Shown in pieces: positions 16,209 through 24,289 of a DNA stretch of 39,469 nt (position 1 is the stretch's first letter; each line of letters opens with the position of its first letter). The stretch lies in assembly GCA_020053945.1 (NCBI GenBank), contig JAGVME010000121.1, positions 1 through 39,469 of the forward strand. The letters run 5' to 3'. This DNA comes from Gammaproteobacteria bacterium. GTDB taxonomy: Bacteria > Pseudomonadota > Gammaproteobacteria > Ga0077554 > Ga007554. The notes under the pieces are model-generated. The model worked only from the letters and a program-made list of their open reading frames with translations, searched no databases and was not told the DNA's origin. Position numbers and translations under genes: made by a program.

Positions 16209-18044
16209 TTACTCAATCAATCCCTCGAACTTGCTGTAATGTGTGCCATGTCGCGTATTGTACCCTTTAACGACCGCAGCTTTGAGGCGAGTGAGATCGA
16301 TGGCATCACTGTTCGGCTGGCTAGCCGCATGTCCGTAGTTCCACGCAATTACGTCGATGTAAACCGGCAGTTTGAGTCGTTTACCATTCAGAGTCTCTAG
16401 AAGTGCATGGGCAAGCCCTGGGTAGGGGGTGGCGCGATCACTGAGCCATTGTCGGAGATCGGTCTCGTTCACACTAAAATCAATCCGCGCCGCTCGGAGT
16501 GCTAGGATGGTGTCCTGCGTCGTGATCTGTTTGATCGACAATGAGCGGGTGGACAGTCCCGCCGGAATCACAATATCCAAGATACCTCCATTAGCGCTGC
16601 CCTTGAAGGCAAACTGCTGTTTGATACACCCGAGAATGGTGGGATCATTCCGACCCTCGCATCCGATGCCCACCGGATCGACCGCGACCACGTCGTAGAG
16701 GTGACCATCAGTCAAGTTGAGGGTGAACGGTGCGTCATTGGGGTCGGGACAGAAGCCCGTTTCAGAGTACATAGCATCAATGGGCGCATTGGAGTCCTTC
16801 GTCCCCTCAGTAGCATCGCCTACCCAGTAGTACAGCCGACGTTGATCAGGATCGCAATTGAACAGATTGACCTGGCGCAAGCCATCAACGGGCTTTTGGG
16901 GGGCGGGTTGCCCTGATCCAGAAGCTGGTGCTTGGTCGGTAACGGCGAAGACTAATAGCCGGGTTCCACGCGTGCGCCCAAGGGCGTCAGATAAGATCTC
17001 AGTTAAAACTAAGTCACTTCGCCCATCCCCGGTAACATCGGCCAAATAGAAGGCACCCCAACCTGTGGTGTCGGCTGAGCGCCGTATATTGCGCCAGTTG
17101 AACGGTGTTGCGTTGATGAATTTATCGCCATTTGACAAGGAAGCAAGAACCTCTGCAGGTTGGGGTACATCTGAAGACATCCCCTTAACCAACAACACAT
17201 CGGTTTTTCCGTCAGCGTTGAGGTCACCTACCAAGCAGCGCTCATTATCGATGCAGAAGAATCCGTGACCGTATCGAACGGTTCCAAATTTTGTGCCATT
17301 CGATGGGGAAATCAAGACATTACCTTTTTCCCCTCCATTAGCCACGGGCTTGAACAGCAAAATATCGCCCTTACGATCACCGTCGACATCACCAACGTCA
17401 CACAACTCACCGCGAATGCAGAAGAAATTATGCCAAATGCCATTAGCCCCAAAGCGATTTCCCTCGGACAATGAAGCCCAGACCAAGCCCGTAATGGGTG
17501 TAAAGGCAACTAAATCGGCCTTACCGTCGCCGTTAAGGTCGGTAACCTTGCAAACCTGTTCCGTAATACAAAAACCGTCGTTCCAGACTGGCTGAACAGT
17601 GTATTGGAAGTTGGCCCCATTCGACAACGCCACATAGACATCGGCCGATCCGGCAGTTTTGCCCTCACCGTGTTTAAATACAATCAAGTCTGCCTTTCGA
17701 TCGGCATTGACATCGGCCATTGCAAACAAAAGCGTGAGGGTTGTCGAAGCTGCATCAATGGGTAGGCCACTCGCCCAAAGCTTAGGTACTCCGAACGCTT
17801 GCCCGTTGGATAACGCCACATGCGCCGTACCGCGGAACTGGTTGTAGTCGACCAAGTCGGCTTTACCGTCACCATTGACATCGGCAAACTGAAAGTACGA
17901 CCCAAGATTAGTCGGAAAGGGCAATTCCAGCCAGGAACGTGGTTCCCCGAAATGCAATGGTGCAGCCAGTGCCACAGGAGGAATCAGCGTCAAAAGGATA
18001 GCCACTGCCACTAGCGTTAATCGTCTAATGAAGATATCCAACAT
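16209..18044 (-). CDS. Secreted FG-GAP/VCBS-repeat protein with novel C-terminal domain
   Basis: A protein of about 611 residues. The signal peptide (RRLTLVAVAILLTLIPPVALAAP) is followed by about seven repeats carrying calcium-binding-like cores: DVNGDGKADLV, DVNADRKADLI, DLNGDGKADLV, DVDGDRKGDIL, DLNADGKTDVL, DVTGDGRSDLV. This is the FG-GAP/VCBS propeller pattern, residues ~50-370. A separate C-terminal region (~395-611) starts VNLFNCDPDQRRLYYWVGD and has four or more cysteines; I do not recognise it. It is probably exported. The ATG at 18044 was chosen; a GTG at 18053 is an alternative. A 235-base gap separates it from the dioxygenase operon downstream, so it may be a separate unit. Confidence 0.8.
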   Translation of the reverse strand: MLDIFIRRLTLVAVAILLTLIPPVALAAPLHFGEPRSWLELPFPTNLGSYFQFADVNGDGKADLVDYNQFRGTAHVALSNGQAFGVPKLWASGLPIDAASTTLTLLFAMADVNADRKADLIVFKHGEGKTAGSADVYVALSNGANFQYTVQPVWNDGFCITEQVCKVTDLNGDGKADLVAFTPITGLVWASLSEGNRFGANGIWHNFFCIRGELCDVGDVDGDRKGDILLFKPVANGGEKGNVLISPSNGTKFGTVRYGHGFFCIDNERCLVGDLNADGKTDVLLVKGMSSDVPQPAEVLASLSNGDKFINATPFNWRNIRRSADTTGWGAFYLADVTGDGRSDLVLTEILSDALGRTRGTRLLVFAVTDQAPASGSGQPAPQKPVDGLRQVNLFNCDPDQRRLYYWVGDATEGTKDSNAPIDAMYSETGFCPDPNDAPFTLNLTDGHLYDVVAVDPVGIGCEGRNDPTILGCIKQQFAFKGSANGGILDIVIPAGLSTRSLSIKQITTQDTILALRAARIDFSVNETDLRQWLSDRATPYPGLAHALLETLNGKRLKLPVYIDVIAWNYGHAASQPNSDAIDLTRLKAAVVKGYNTRHGTHYSKFEGLIE

Positions 18045-18110
18045 AGGAATCACCGTTAATTTATCGTAACTAGAAGAGTCAGGACATTTATCATTGATAT
18101 CAATAAAAAT

Positions 18111-18130
18111 CCCCGCAGCAAGCTGCGGGG
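18111..18130 (-). terminator. Strong terminator-like hairpin read leftwards
   Basis: The perfect 9-bp stem CCCCGCAGC / GCTGCGGGG has a 2-base loop. On the minus strand it is followed by ATTTTT, as in an intrinsic terminator. It lies upstream of the FG-GAP gene, so it would end a transcript coming from 18131-18690, where no clear gene is seen. Confidence 0.7.
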
Positions 18131-18691
18131 AATCAAACCGAAGCGATTCAAATATGATGAATTATTGTATTCTGCCAATAATTCGCCAGATAACTAAATC
18201 CTAACTTCTAGTTAGTTACAAATTGGATACATAATCAAATTAAAGGCAAAAAATGACAAGTGCAATTGACCCCAAAGAGGGAATGGGGCACCCACAGCAA
18301 TATGAGGGAAGACGATGAGGGCGAATGGCTATCGGTGGGACTCGCGTTTCCATGAACCGCCCAAATAAAGTGGGAATATTCATATGGAAGTTTTACGATT
18401 ACCTGGAACGATCAAAGATATTGGGTTCCAGGCATGGATGCCTCCGCGAGTTAAGTTGTAGAAGTCTCGACTTGACCTGACAATCGGGACTGTGCGGCGG
18501 TCGTCTGTGCGGTGGACGTAAATATACACGCTGAGCCGGGGCGTCCAAGGATCGTCGTACCTAACAGCGTGTTGTGGCTTGCATAATTTAAGTACAATGG
18601 GTTTATGAGCAGGTAGCTCGACCAACAACCAACGAATCGGTAGTAAGCATTGGGAGTCAGAGTTTATGTACACCTACGCTGATATTTACTA
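18131..18691. other. Right end of the island, no convincing gene
   Basis: About 560 bases. The only sizeable open frame (97 codons, minus, 18380-18673) lacks family features. An inverted repeat CCTGGAAC / GTTCCAGG surrounds 18400-18431, and GGCATGGATGCC follows. The last ~25 bases (ACCTA...ATATTTACTA) loosely mirror the left island edge (ACCTATATTTAGTA on the minus strand near 12824-12840), a possible but weak terminal inverted repeat. Confidence 0.4.
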
Positions 18692-18970
18692 CCGTTTTAA
18701 TTACTACAACCCATTCTATGACCCTAAAAACGGCAGTCACCGTTTTTAGGGTTCTATCAGCTTCGGTAACTTCTCGGCCACATCCAGCGCTGGCAATGGC
18801 CTGCTGAAATAGTAGCCCTGACATTCATCACAGCCATGCTGTTTGAGGAAATCATACTGCTCTACGGTTTCAACGCCTTCCGCCACCACCTTCACATCCA
18901 GGCTGTGCGCCATGGCGATGATAGCCACCACAATGGCGGCGTCATCCGGGTCGGTGGCGACATCACGGAC
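18692..18970. repeat. Direct repeat, copy B, flanking the island
   Basis: It carries the same order as 12545-12823: the last nine bases of ssb (CCGTTTTAA), the terminator, then the 3' end of the EAL gene, here intact. Having an ssb tail with no ssb in front of it shows that this copy was separated from a real ssb/EAL junction by the inserted DNA. Confidence 0.8.
18720..18753. terminator. Terminator of the GGDEF-EAL gene (second copy)
   Basis: The ACCCTAAAAACGG / CCGTTTTTAGGGT stem overlaps the stop codon of the GGDEF-EAL gene. It is identical to the post-ssb terminator except for the outermost pairs. Confidence 0.8.
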
Positions 18971-21397
18971 AAAGGATTGGTCGATTTTCAATTTATCAAT
19001 CGGAAACCGCTTCAGGTAACTCAGGCTCGAATAACCCGTGCCAAAATCATCAATGGAAATGCGGATGCCCATATCGCTCAATGCCTGTAATTTGCTGACC
19101 GCTTCATCGGCGCGCTCCATGAGCAGGCTCTCGGTGATTTCAACCTCAACATGCCGCGCGTCAATTCCCGCCCCGGATATGATTTGCGCAATCACCTGAA
19201 TGAGGTCACCCTGACGAAATTGCCGGGTAGATAAATTGATGGCGACACGCGGCGCGGTATGCCCTGCGTCCAGCCATGCCCTGACTTGCAGGCACGCCGT
19301 TTTGAACACCCACTCCCCCAAAGGACCAATCAAGCCGGTGTCCTCGGCCACAGGAATAAATTTCGCCGGGGATACCCAACCTAACTCAGGCTGTTGCCAA
19401 CGCAACAACGCTTCCGCGCCCACCACATCCCCACTCCCGCAGAGCACAATGGGCTGATAATAGAGCAAGAATTCATCGCGCTCTAACGCATGGCGCAAGT
19501 TGGTTTCCAGCAAGAGCCGCTCGGCCGCTATAACATTCATCTGGGCCGCAAAAAACTGGTAATTATTGCGTCCACTTTCTTTGGCGTGGTACATCGCCGT
19601 ATCGCTATTTTTCATTAGCGTCGCGACATCTTCCCCGTCATGGGGATAAATGCTGATGCCAATGCTCGCGCCCGTATGCAATTCATAGGTTTTCACCATG
19701 AACGGTTCAGATAATGAAGCAAGCAACTTTTGCGCGATCACCGCGGCGTCTTCCGGGTGGTCAAGCCCCGGCACCACTATGATAAATTCATCACCCCCTT
19801 GGCGCGCCACGGTATCTGCCTCGCGCAGGTTCAGGGCAAGTTTTGTGGCGACGGCTTGCAACAACAAGCCACCCGTATCATGGCCCAACGAATCATTAAC
19901 GACCTTGAATTTATCCAAATCAATAAATATCACGGCGATGCAACTTCCACTGCGGTGCGCCTGGGCAATGGCTTGGTTAATGCGGTCGTGCAACAAGGCG
20001 CGATTGGGCAGGTTGGTTAAAACATCGTGCGTTGCCAGGTGCAAAATGCGTTGTTCCGCTGCTTTGCGTTCGGTGATGTCGCGGACTGTCCCAATAAACA
20101 AACGCCGCTCCTCCAGGCGCATTTCGCTCATCCGCAGGTCCACGGGAAAATACGAACCATCCTTGCGCAATCCGGTGACTTCACATTCCACGCCAACACT
20201 AGCGGCGGGTTCCGCATCGCGATAATTATTGGCTTGGGCGCCGCCGCAAGGTTCAGGTATCAGGGAGGAGATATTTTTGCCGATGGCATTAACAGCGGCA
20301 TATCCAAAAATGCGTTCCGCCGCAGGATTAAATGATTCAATGATGCCTTCTTCATTAACCACCAGAATACCTTGGTCGACGCTGTCAACCACGGCACGCA
20401 CACGGGTTTCGCTGCCCTGTAGTTGTAGATTAGCGGCGCGAGCTTCACGCTCAGACAACACTAATTTACCCACCAGGGGCGCGACCTGCCAGCGCAGCAG
20501 CAAACCACCTATTAATACCGTCAGGATTAATAATGGCAGGATATAATAAAATTGCTCGCGTACTGGCTGATACAATTCAGCGGTATCTATTTTTAACACC
20601 ATGCCCAAGCCCAGCGCCCCAATCGGGCTATAAGCGGCCGCCACATCCTGTTTACGGTAATCCCGTGCGTAAATGATGCCGCTCTCGCCACGCAATGCAT
20701 AACTCATAGGCAAAAGTTTACCGTCCGCGCCCACCGACTGGGCCGTAAATACTCGAGGATTCAGCGTGGTTGGGAAACATCGCATATCTTTTGCCAACGG
20801 TGCGCAGACCGCCAACTCCCCGCTCCGCCCCAACGCCCGCGCCTCCGCAAACAGGGTGGCCAATGTCGGCAAAAACCTTTCTGTTATTACCCGGCCGATC
20901 CGCTGGCCACCATGAACGATATCAGCCTGCGTACGCAGCACCATGCCATGATTCCACAGCAACTCTGATTTATGGGACGTCTTCAGTGGCACGGTTAACT
21001 GCGGTTGCTGCACAAAGCTGCCAACCCTGGCCACCTCCCGGCCGCTTTGGTCGTACAGGACAGCCGCGGAAAATCCAATGGGCAAAAAGGATCGGACCAT
21101 GTCTTTCAGGGATTGTTGTATGGCCAAATTATCGGGATGGGAGTTACGGTTCTGTAACTGCTGAATAAGGAAAGGCCGGGTCGTAATCACGGTAACGTCG
21201 GAAATACTGTCGCCAATCAGATGCTCGAATTCATGCACATGATTTTTCAAAAAAAGCTTCAGGCCGGCATTCAAAATCTGCTCTGTCTGGCGCTGCATGA
21301 CCAAAAATACACAAACACCCGCAATCAAAGTAACGGCAATCAAAATAAGACTTCCGATCAAATTTATTTTTCGCGCTTGCGTCCTGATAAACAACAC
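18746..21397 (-). CDS. Membrane sensor GGDEF-EAL protein with PAS domain
   Basis: An 883-residue cyclic-di-GMP turnover protein. Membrane helix 1 (~11-34) and helix 2 (~282-302, YYILPLLILTVLIGGLLL) enclose a periplasmic Cache-like sensor. A PAS domain follows (VDQGILVVNEEGIIESFNPAAERIFGY), then a GGDEF domain with the intact motif RQGGDEF. The EAL domain has EALLRW, NLSTRQF, EITESLL, DDFGTGYSS, KIDQSFVRD and EGVET. The catalytic residues of both domains appear present, so it could make and/or degrade c-di-GMP. Its 3' end, including the stop codon inside a terminator, is duplicated at 12596-12823 across the island. Confidence 0.92.
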   Translation of the reverse strand: MLFIRTQARKINLIGSLILIAVTLIAGVCVFLVMQRQTEQILNAGLKLFLKNHVHEFEHLIGDSISDVTVITTRPFLIQQLQNRNSHPDNLAIQQSLKDMVRSFLPIGFSAAVLYDQSGREVARVGSFVQQPQLTVPLKTSHKSELLWNHGMVLRTQADIVHGGQRIGRVITERFLPTLATLFAEARALGRSGELAVCAPLAKDMRCFPTTLNPRVFTAQSVGADGKLLPMSYALRGESGIIYARDYRKQDVAAAYSPIGALGLGMVLKIDTAELYQPVREQFYYILPLLILTVLIGGLLLRWQVAPLVGKLVLSEREARAANLQLQGSETRVRAVVDSVDQGILVVNEEGIIESFNPAAERIFGYAAVNAIGKNISSLIPEPCGGAQANNYRDAEPAASVGVECEVTGLRKDGSYFPVDLRMSEMRLEERRLFIGTVRDITERKAAEQRILHLATHDVLTNLPNRALLHDRINQAIAQAHRSGSCIAVIFIDLDKFKVVNDSLGHDTGGLLLQAVATKLALNLREADTVARQGGDEFIIVVPGLDHPEDAAVIAQKLLASLSEPFMVKTYELHTGASIGISIYPHDGEDVATLMKNSDTAMYHAKESGRNNYQFFAAQMNVIAAERLLLETNLRHALERDEFLLYYQPIVLCGSGDVVGAEALLRWQQPELGWVSPAKFIPVAEDTGLIGPLGEWVFKTACLQVRAWLDAGHTAPRVAINLSTRQFRQGDLIQVIAQIISGAGIDARHVEVEITESLLMERADEAVSKLQALSDMGIRISIDDFGTGYSSLSYLKRFPIDKLKIDQSFVRDVATDPDDAAIVVAIIAMAHSLDVKVVAEGVETVEQYDFLKQHGCDECQGYYFSRPLPALDVAEKLPKLIEP

Positions 21398-21454
21398 TTT
21401 CTCCCTAAGCTTGGCGACGTTTTATCAGGTTCCGCCACTTAATCTGCACAACCC

Positions 21455-22237
21455 TTATGATTTATTCTCATCCAACAACTTACTTAGGCGTTGCGCCGGA
21501 ACGTAACCGGGCATCAGGCGGCCATCTTCCAGCATCAACGTTGGGGTGCCTGTGAGGCCGAGGCGCTCAACCAGCGCCATGTGCTGATCGACTGGATTTA
21601 CGCAGGTTTTCTTTTCAATGTTACCCGTCGCCTTGGCACGTGTCAGCGCCGCGTTGCGGTCTTTGGAACAGAACACCGACACGGCTTTGTCGTACGAAGG
21701 CGAATTTTTGCCCGCACGGGGAAACATCAGGTAACGCACTTTGATGCCGTGGCGATTCAGCTCCGCCATTTCACTGTGCATCTTGCGGCAGTAGCCACAA
21801 TCAACATCCGTAAACACGGTGATGGTATGTTTTACTGGCTGGTTCTTTGGCGCAAATACGATCATGGCGTTTTCGCTGAGGGCATTCACCAACTTAAGGC
21901 GCCCCGTGCCACGCTTGGCCTCGGTAAGATTTTTTTGGGCTTGCACATCCACTAGGTCGCCTTGCAGCATGTAGCGTCCATCTTTGCTAATATAGACTAT
22001 CTCAGTACCCACTATTACCTCATATAATCCTGGGAGCGATGTGGCGGTAATGCTATCGGCCTTCGCGCCAGGCGCCATTGATTCCAGCGCTTTTTTCACC
22101 TGAACGATGTCTGCATCATCTGCAAATGCAATCGGCATGCTGAACAGCGCGTACATCAACCCTGCGACCGCCAGGGATGGCGGAAGTGCTGAAAACGCAG
22201 GAGCAGTTTTTCGGCCAATTATTTTGCGCATATTCAT
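21455..22237 (-). CDS. dsbC: Thiol:disulfide interchange protein DsbC
   Basis: A 260-residue periplasmic disulfide isomerase. An N-terminal dimerisation domain follows the signal peptide. The thioredoxin-fold domain has the active site TDVDCGYCRKMH (C147, C150) and a second cysteine pair (VFCSKD, KKTCVNP). The cis-proline loop is GTPTLML. Oddity: residues 9-25 (RKTAPAFSALPPSLAVA) are encoded by a 51-bp repeat that also occurs in ogt. Here it lies between the normal start (MNMRKIIG) and the hydrophobic core of the signal peptide (LMYALFSMPIAFA). The gene begins 2 bases after yajQ ends, within an ogt-xerD-yajQ-dsbC run; xerD-dsbC linkage is common in Gammaproteobacteria. Confidence 0.92.
   Translation of the reverse strand: MNMRKIIGRKTAPAFSALPPSLAVAGLMYALFSMPIAFADDADIVQVKKALESMAPGAKADSITATSLPGLYEVIVGTEIVYISKDGRYMLQGDLVDVQAQKNLTEAKRGTGRLKLVNALSENAMIVFAPKNQPVKHTITVFTDVDCGYCRKMHSEMAELNRHGIKVRYLMFPRAGKNSPSYDKAVSVFCSKDRNAALTRAKATGNIEKKTCVNPVDQHMALVERLGLTGTPTLMLEDGRLMPGYVPAQRLSKLLDENKS
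22164..22214. repeat. 51-bp intragenic repeat (family 2), in dsbC
   Basis: The plus strand begins GCGACCGCCAGGGATGGCGG and ends GTTTTTCGG. It matches 24195-24245 in ogt with about six differences in 51 bases, in the same orientation and frame. In the sense strand CCGCCA-TCCC-TGGCGG forms a perfect hairpin. The length is 17 codons. Confidence 0.85.
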
Positions 22238-22239
22238 CC

Positions 22240-22722
22240 TTAATCCCGGAAATTGTTATATTGCAGCGGTAAACCAACATCTGCCTTGCGTAACATGGCG
22301 ATCGCTTCCTGCAAATCATCGCGTTTTTTACCGGTAATGCGCACCTGCTCTCCCTGTATCGACGCCTGTACCTTAACTTTTGAGTCTTTTATCAATTTTA
22401 CAATTTTGCGCGCAATATCAGCATCAATACCCTGGCGCACGGTCAGCGCCTGACGGGCTTTATTTCCCGCCACCTCGACTTTGCCTTTGTCCATGCAGGC
22501 AATATCCACTCCGCGCTTGGCGAGCTTGGCGTATAAAATATCCAGCATTTGATTAATCTGGAATTCGCTGCTGGCATGCAGGGTCAGCACATTTTCCGCC
22601 TGCTCCACATGCGCATCGCTGCCCTTAAAATCAAAGCGATTGGTGATTTCGCGGTTGGATTGATCTACCGCATTAACCAGTTCATGCATATCAACTTCAG
22701 ACACTACATCAAAAGATGGCAT
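22240..22722 (-). CDS. yajQ: YajQ family nucleotide/c-di-GMP-binding protein
   Basis: A 160-residue protein matching YajQ from end to end: [21 protein letters not shown] opening, [15 protein letters not shown], the central [18 protein letters not shown] block, and the closing [34 protein letters not shown]. It is cytosolic; homologues bind c-di-GMP or nucleotides and affect gene expression. It carries no inserted repeat, unlike several neighbours. It sits between xerD (18-base gap) and dsbC (2-base gap), so it is probably co-transcribed. Confidence 0.95.
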   Translation of the reverse strand: MPSFDVVSEVDMHELVNAVDQSNREITNRFDFKGSDAHVEQAENVLTLHASSEFQINQMLDILYAKLAKRGVDIACMDKGKVEVAGNKARQALTVRQGIDADIARKIVKLIKDSKVKVQASIQGEQVRITGKKRDDLQEAIAMLRKADVGLPLQYNNFRD

Positions 22723-22740
22723 ATCGTTTACAACTCCCGG

Positions 22741-23718
22741 TTAACCACGTGGATGATGCTTGGCGTGCAGGCTCTTCAGCCGTTCTTTCGCCACATGGGT
22801 ATAAATTTGCGTGGTGGATAAATCACTGTGCCCTAGCAGCATTTGCAATACGCGCAAATCAGCGCCGTGATTGAGCAAATGCGTCGCAAAGCAATGCCGC
22901 AAAGTATGCGGGGAAAGCTGGCGGCTGTCGATACCTGCGATGATGCCATAGCGTTTGATGATGTGCCAGAATGCCTGACGCGTCATTCCTGCACCGCGCT
23001 GTGTCACAAACAGCGTGTCACACTTCTGGGTTAGCAACATCTGCGGCCGCGACTCGCGCAAATAGCGCTCCAGCCACGTCAACGATTCTTCACCCACCGG
23101 CACCAGGCGTTCCTTCCCTCCCTTGCCGGTAATACGCACCACACCCTGGCTAAGGTTTACCTGCGCTACCTGTAGCAACACCAGCTCCGACACACGCAAA
23201 CCACTGGCATACAGCAGCTCCAGCATGGCACGATCACGCAATCCCAATACTTCATCCGTCACCGGCGCGGCCAGCAGCGCCTCGACCTGAGACTCAGTCA
23301 GCGATTTAGGCAAAGGCCGACCCAGCTTCGGCGAGTCGATACGTGCTGTCGGATCAACCGGCATACGCCCTTCGCGCACCTGGTATTGATAAAAGCGGCG
23401 CAGGCAGGACATCAAACGCGCCACCGACGCCGGGGAGGATGCCCAAGTGCGGTGAGCGCAGGGATGCGCAGGAACCGCCCGCGCACGCGCCTGTGTCTTG
23501 GCGCGCGCTGACAAATATTCCAGCACATCACTATGCTGCACGGTTAATAAGGTCTGGTGGCGTTCTCCCAGCCATGCGGCGATACCAGTAAGATCGGAAC
23601 GGTAGGCTGATAAGGTATTGGCGCTCAGGCCGGACTCCATCCAAACCGCGTCCAGAAATGCCTCGATGGTTGCCTGATCCTGCTCACAGGGGAGCAGGGT
23701 GCCCTCAACTGCGCTCAT
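22741..23718 (-). CDS. xerD: Site-specific tyrosine recombinase XerD, with in-frame insertion
   Basis: A 325-residue recombinase that resolves chromosome dimers at dif with XerC. The catalytic residues are visible: Arg in ASGLRVSEL, Lys in TGKGGKERLVP, H-x-x-R in SPHTLRHCFATHLL, and His/Tyr in LGHSDLSTTQIYTHV. The family is usually near 298 residues. The excess is explained by a longer N-terminus and about 18 extra residues at ~80-97 (RAVPAHPCAHRTWASSP), just before the SVARLMSCLRRFYQY helix. That segment is encoded by repeat-like sequence (23435-23479). The gene overlaps the end of ogt by 14 bases. Confidence 0.93.
   Translation of the reverse strand: MSAVEGTLLPCEQDQATIEAFLDAVWMESGLSANTLSAYRSDLTGIAAWLGERHQTLLTVQHSDVLEYLSARAKTQARARAVPAHPCAHRTWASSPASVARLMSCLRRFYQYQVREGRMPVDPTARIDSPKLGRPLPKSLTESQVEALLAAPVTDEVLGLRDRAMLELLYASGLRVSELVLLQVAQVNLSQGVVRITGKGGKERLVPVGEESLTWLERYLRESRPQMLLTQKCDTLFVTQRGAGMTRQAFWHIIKRYGIIAGIDSRQLSPHTLRHCFATHLLNHGADLRVLQMLLGHSDLSTTQIYTHVAKERLKSLHAKHHPRG
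23435..23479. repeat. Intragenic repeat (family 3), in xerD
   Basis: It contains the hairpin GCGCA-GGGA-TGCGC (23456-23469) followed by GGAACCGCC. The 24-base right part matches 27003-27024 at the start of trmD with a few changes and one gap. It coincides with the extra residues of XerD. The exact ends are uncertain. Confidence 0.6.
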
Positions 23719-24283
23719 GGTCTAATAGCCAGCGCTTGATCGCAAGCGCTGCACAGGGATGTGCAAGTGTCGCCAGAGGCAGGATGCCGGAAGCGACCTC
23801 CGTGCTCAGCCCCTGCGTCACACCCGAATAACCCCCGAGGCCGGTTGCGCTCACCACACGATGACACGGCACCACGATCGGCACCGGATTAGCGCGACAC
23901 GCGCCTCCCACGGCGCGCGCCCCACTGGACAAACGTCGCGCCAGATCGCCATAGCGACACGGCTGGCCGACCGGTACTTCACGCAACGCCTGCCACACCC
24001 GTTGCTGAAATGGCGTGCCTGTACAGGCTAACGGTATTGAAAACACATAAGCAGGATCAGAAAAATAACGCATCAATTGTTGCACCACATTCGCAGCATC
24101 CGGGTTTTCAGCAGGCTGATCGTTAACCTCAGGCGCCACAAAATCCAGCGCGCACAACGCCTCACCTTGCATGCGTATACCCAGCTTTGGCCATGCGACC
24201 GCCAGGGACGGCGGCAGTGTGGAAAATGCAGGAGGAGTTTTTCGGTCAAAAGGGGCGGTCAATATGGCATGATAATGTTGCAT
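23705..24283 (-). CDS. ogt: Methylated-DNA--protein-cysteine methyltransferase with two inserted repeats
   Basis: A 192-residue suicide repair protein that removes alkyl groups from O6-alkylguanine. The active site IVVPCHRVV (C140), the GTPFQQRVWQALREVP helix and GGYSG loop are intact. Two in-frame insertions are obvious. Residues 14-30 (RKTPPAFSTLPPSLAVA) split the N-terminal TAPF...LGIRM strand region. Residues 162-177 ([16 protein letters not shown]) split GGYSGVTQG from ALAIKRWLLDHE. Without them the protein would be near 159 residues, close to normal. Both inserts are DNA repeats shared with other genes here. It starts 6 bases after the upstream TPR-like gene and overlaps xerD. Confidence 0.92.
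   Translation of the reverse strand: MQHYHAILTAPFDRKTPPAFSTLPPSLAVAWPKLGIRMQGEALCALDFVAPEVNDQPAENPDAANVVQQLMRYFSDPAYVFSIPLACTGTPFQQRVWQALREVPVGQPCRYGDLARRLSSGARAVGGACRANPVPIVVPCHRVVSATGLGGYSGVTQGLSTEVASGILPLATLAHPCAALAIKRWLLDHERS
23751..23798. repeat. 48-bp intragenic repeat (family 1), in ogt
   Basis: The plus strand begins GCACAGGGATGTGCAAGTGT and ends GCCGGAAGCGACC. It is identical over 48 bases to the reverse complement of 26697-26744 and differs by one base from 26199-26246. It has two hairpins: GCACA-GGGA-TGTGC and GGCA-GGA-TGCC. It is read in ogt as a 16-residue insert. Confidence 0.92.
24195..24245. repeat. 51-bp intragenic repeat (family 2), in ogt
   Basis: Second copy of the element seen in dsbC at 22164-22214, in the same orientation. 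It encodes RKTPPAFSTLPPSLAVA. The central sense-strand hairpin CCGCCG-TCCC-TGGCGG keeps pairing through a G-U at the loop-closing pair. Confidence 0.85.
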
Positions 24284-24289
24284 GTCGGG

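Noticed and set aside
15846-16400. A 184-codon plus-strand open frame between the dioxygenase and FG-GAP genes
   Set aside because: It overlaps both well-supported minus-strand genes at its ends and shows no family features; the middle alone is not convincing.
18380-18673. A 97-codon minus-strand open frame at the right end of the island
   Set aside because: No recognisable domain, no good ribosome binding site, and unusual composition; kept only as part of the non-coding description.
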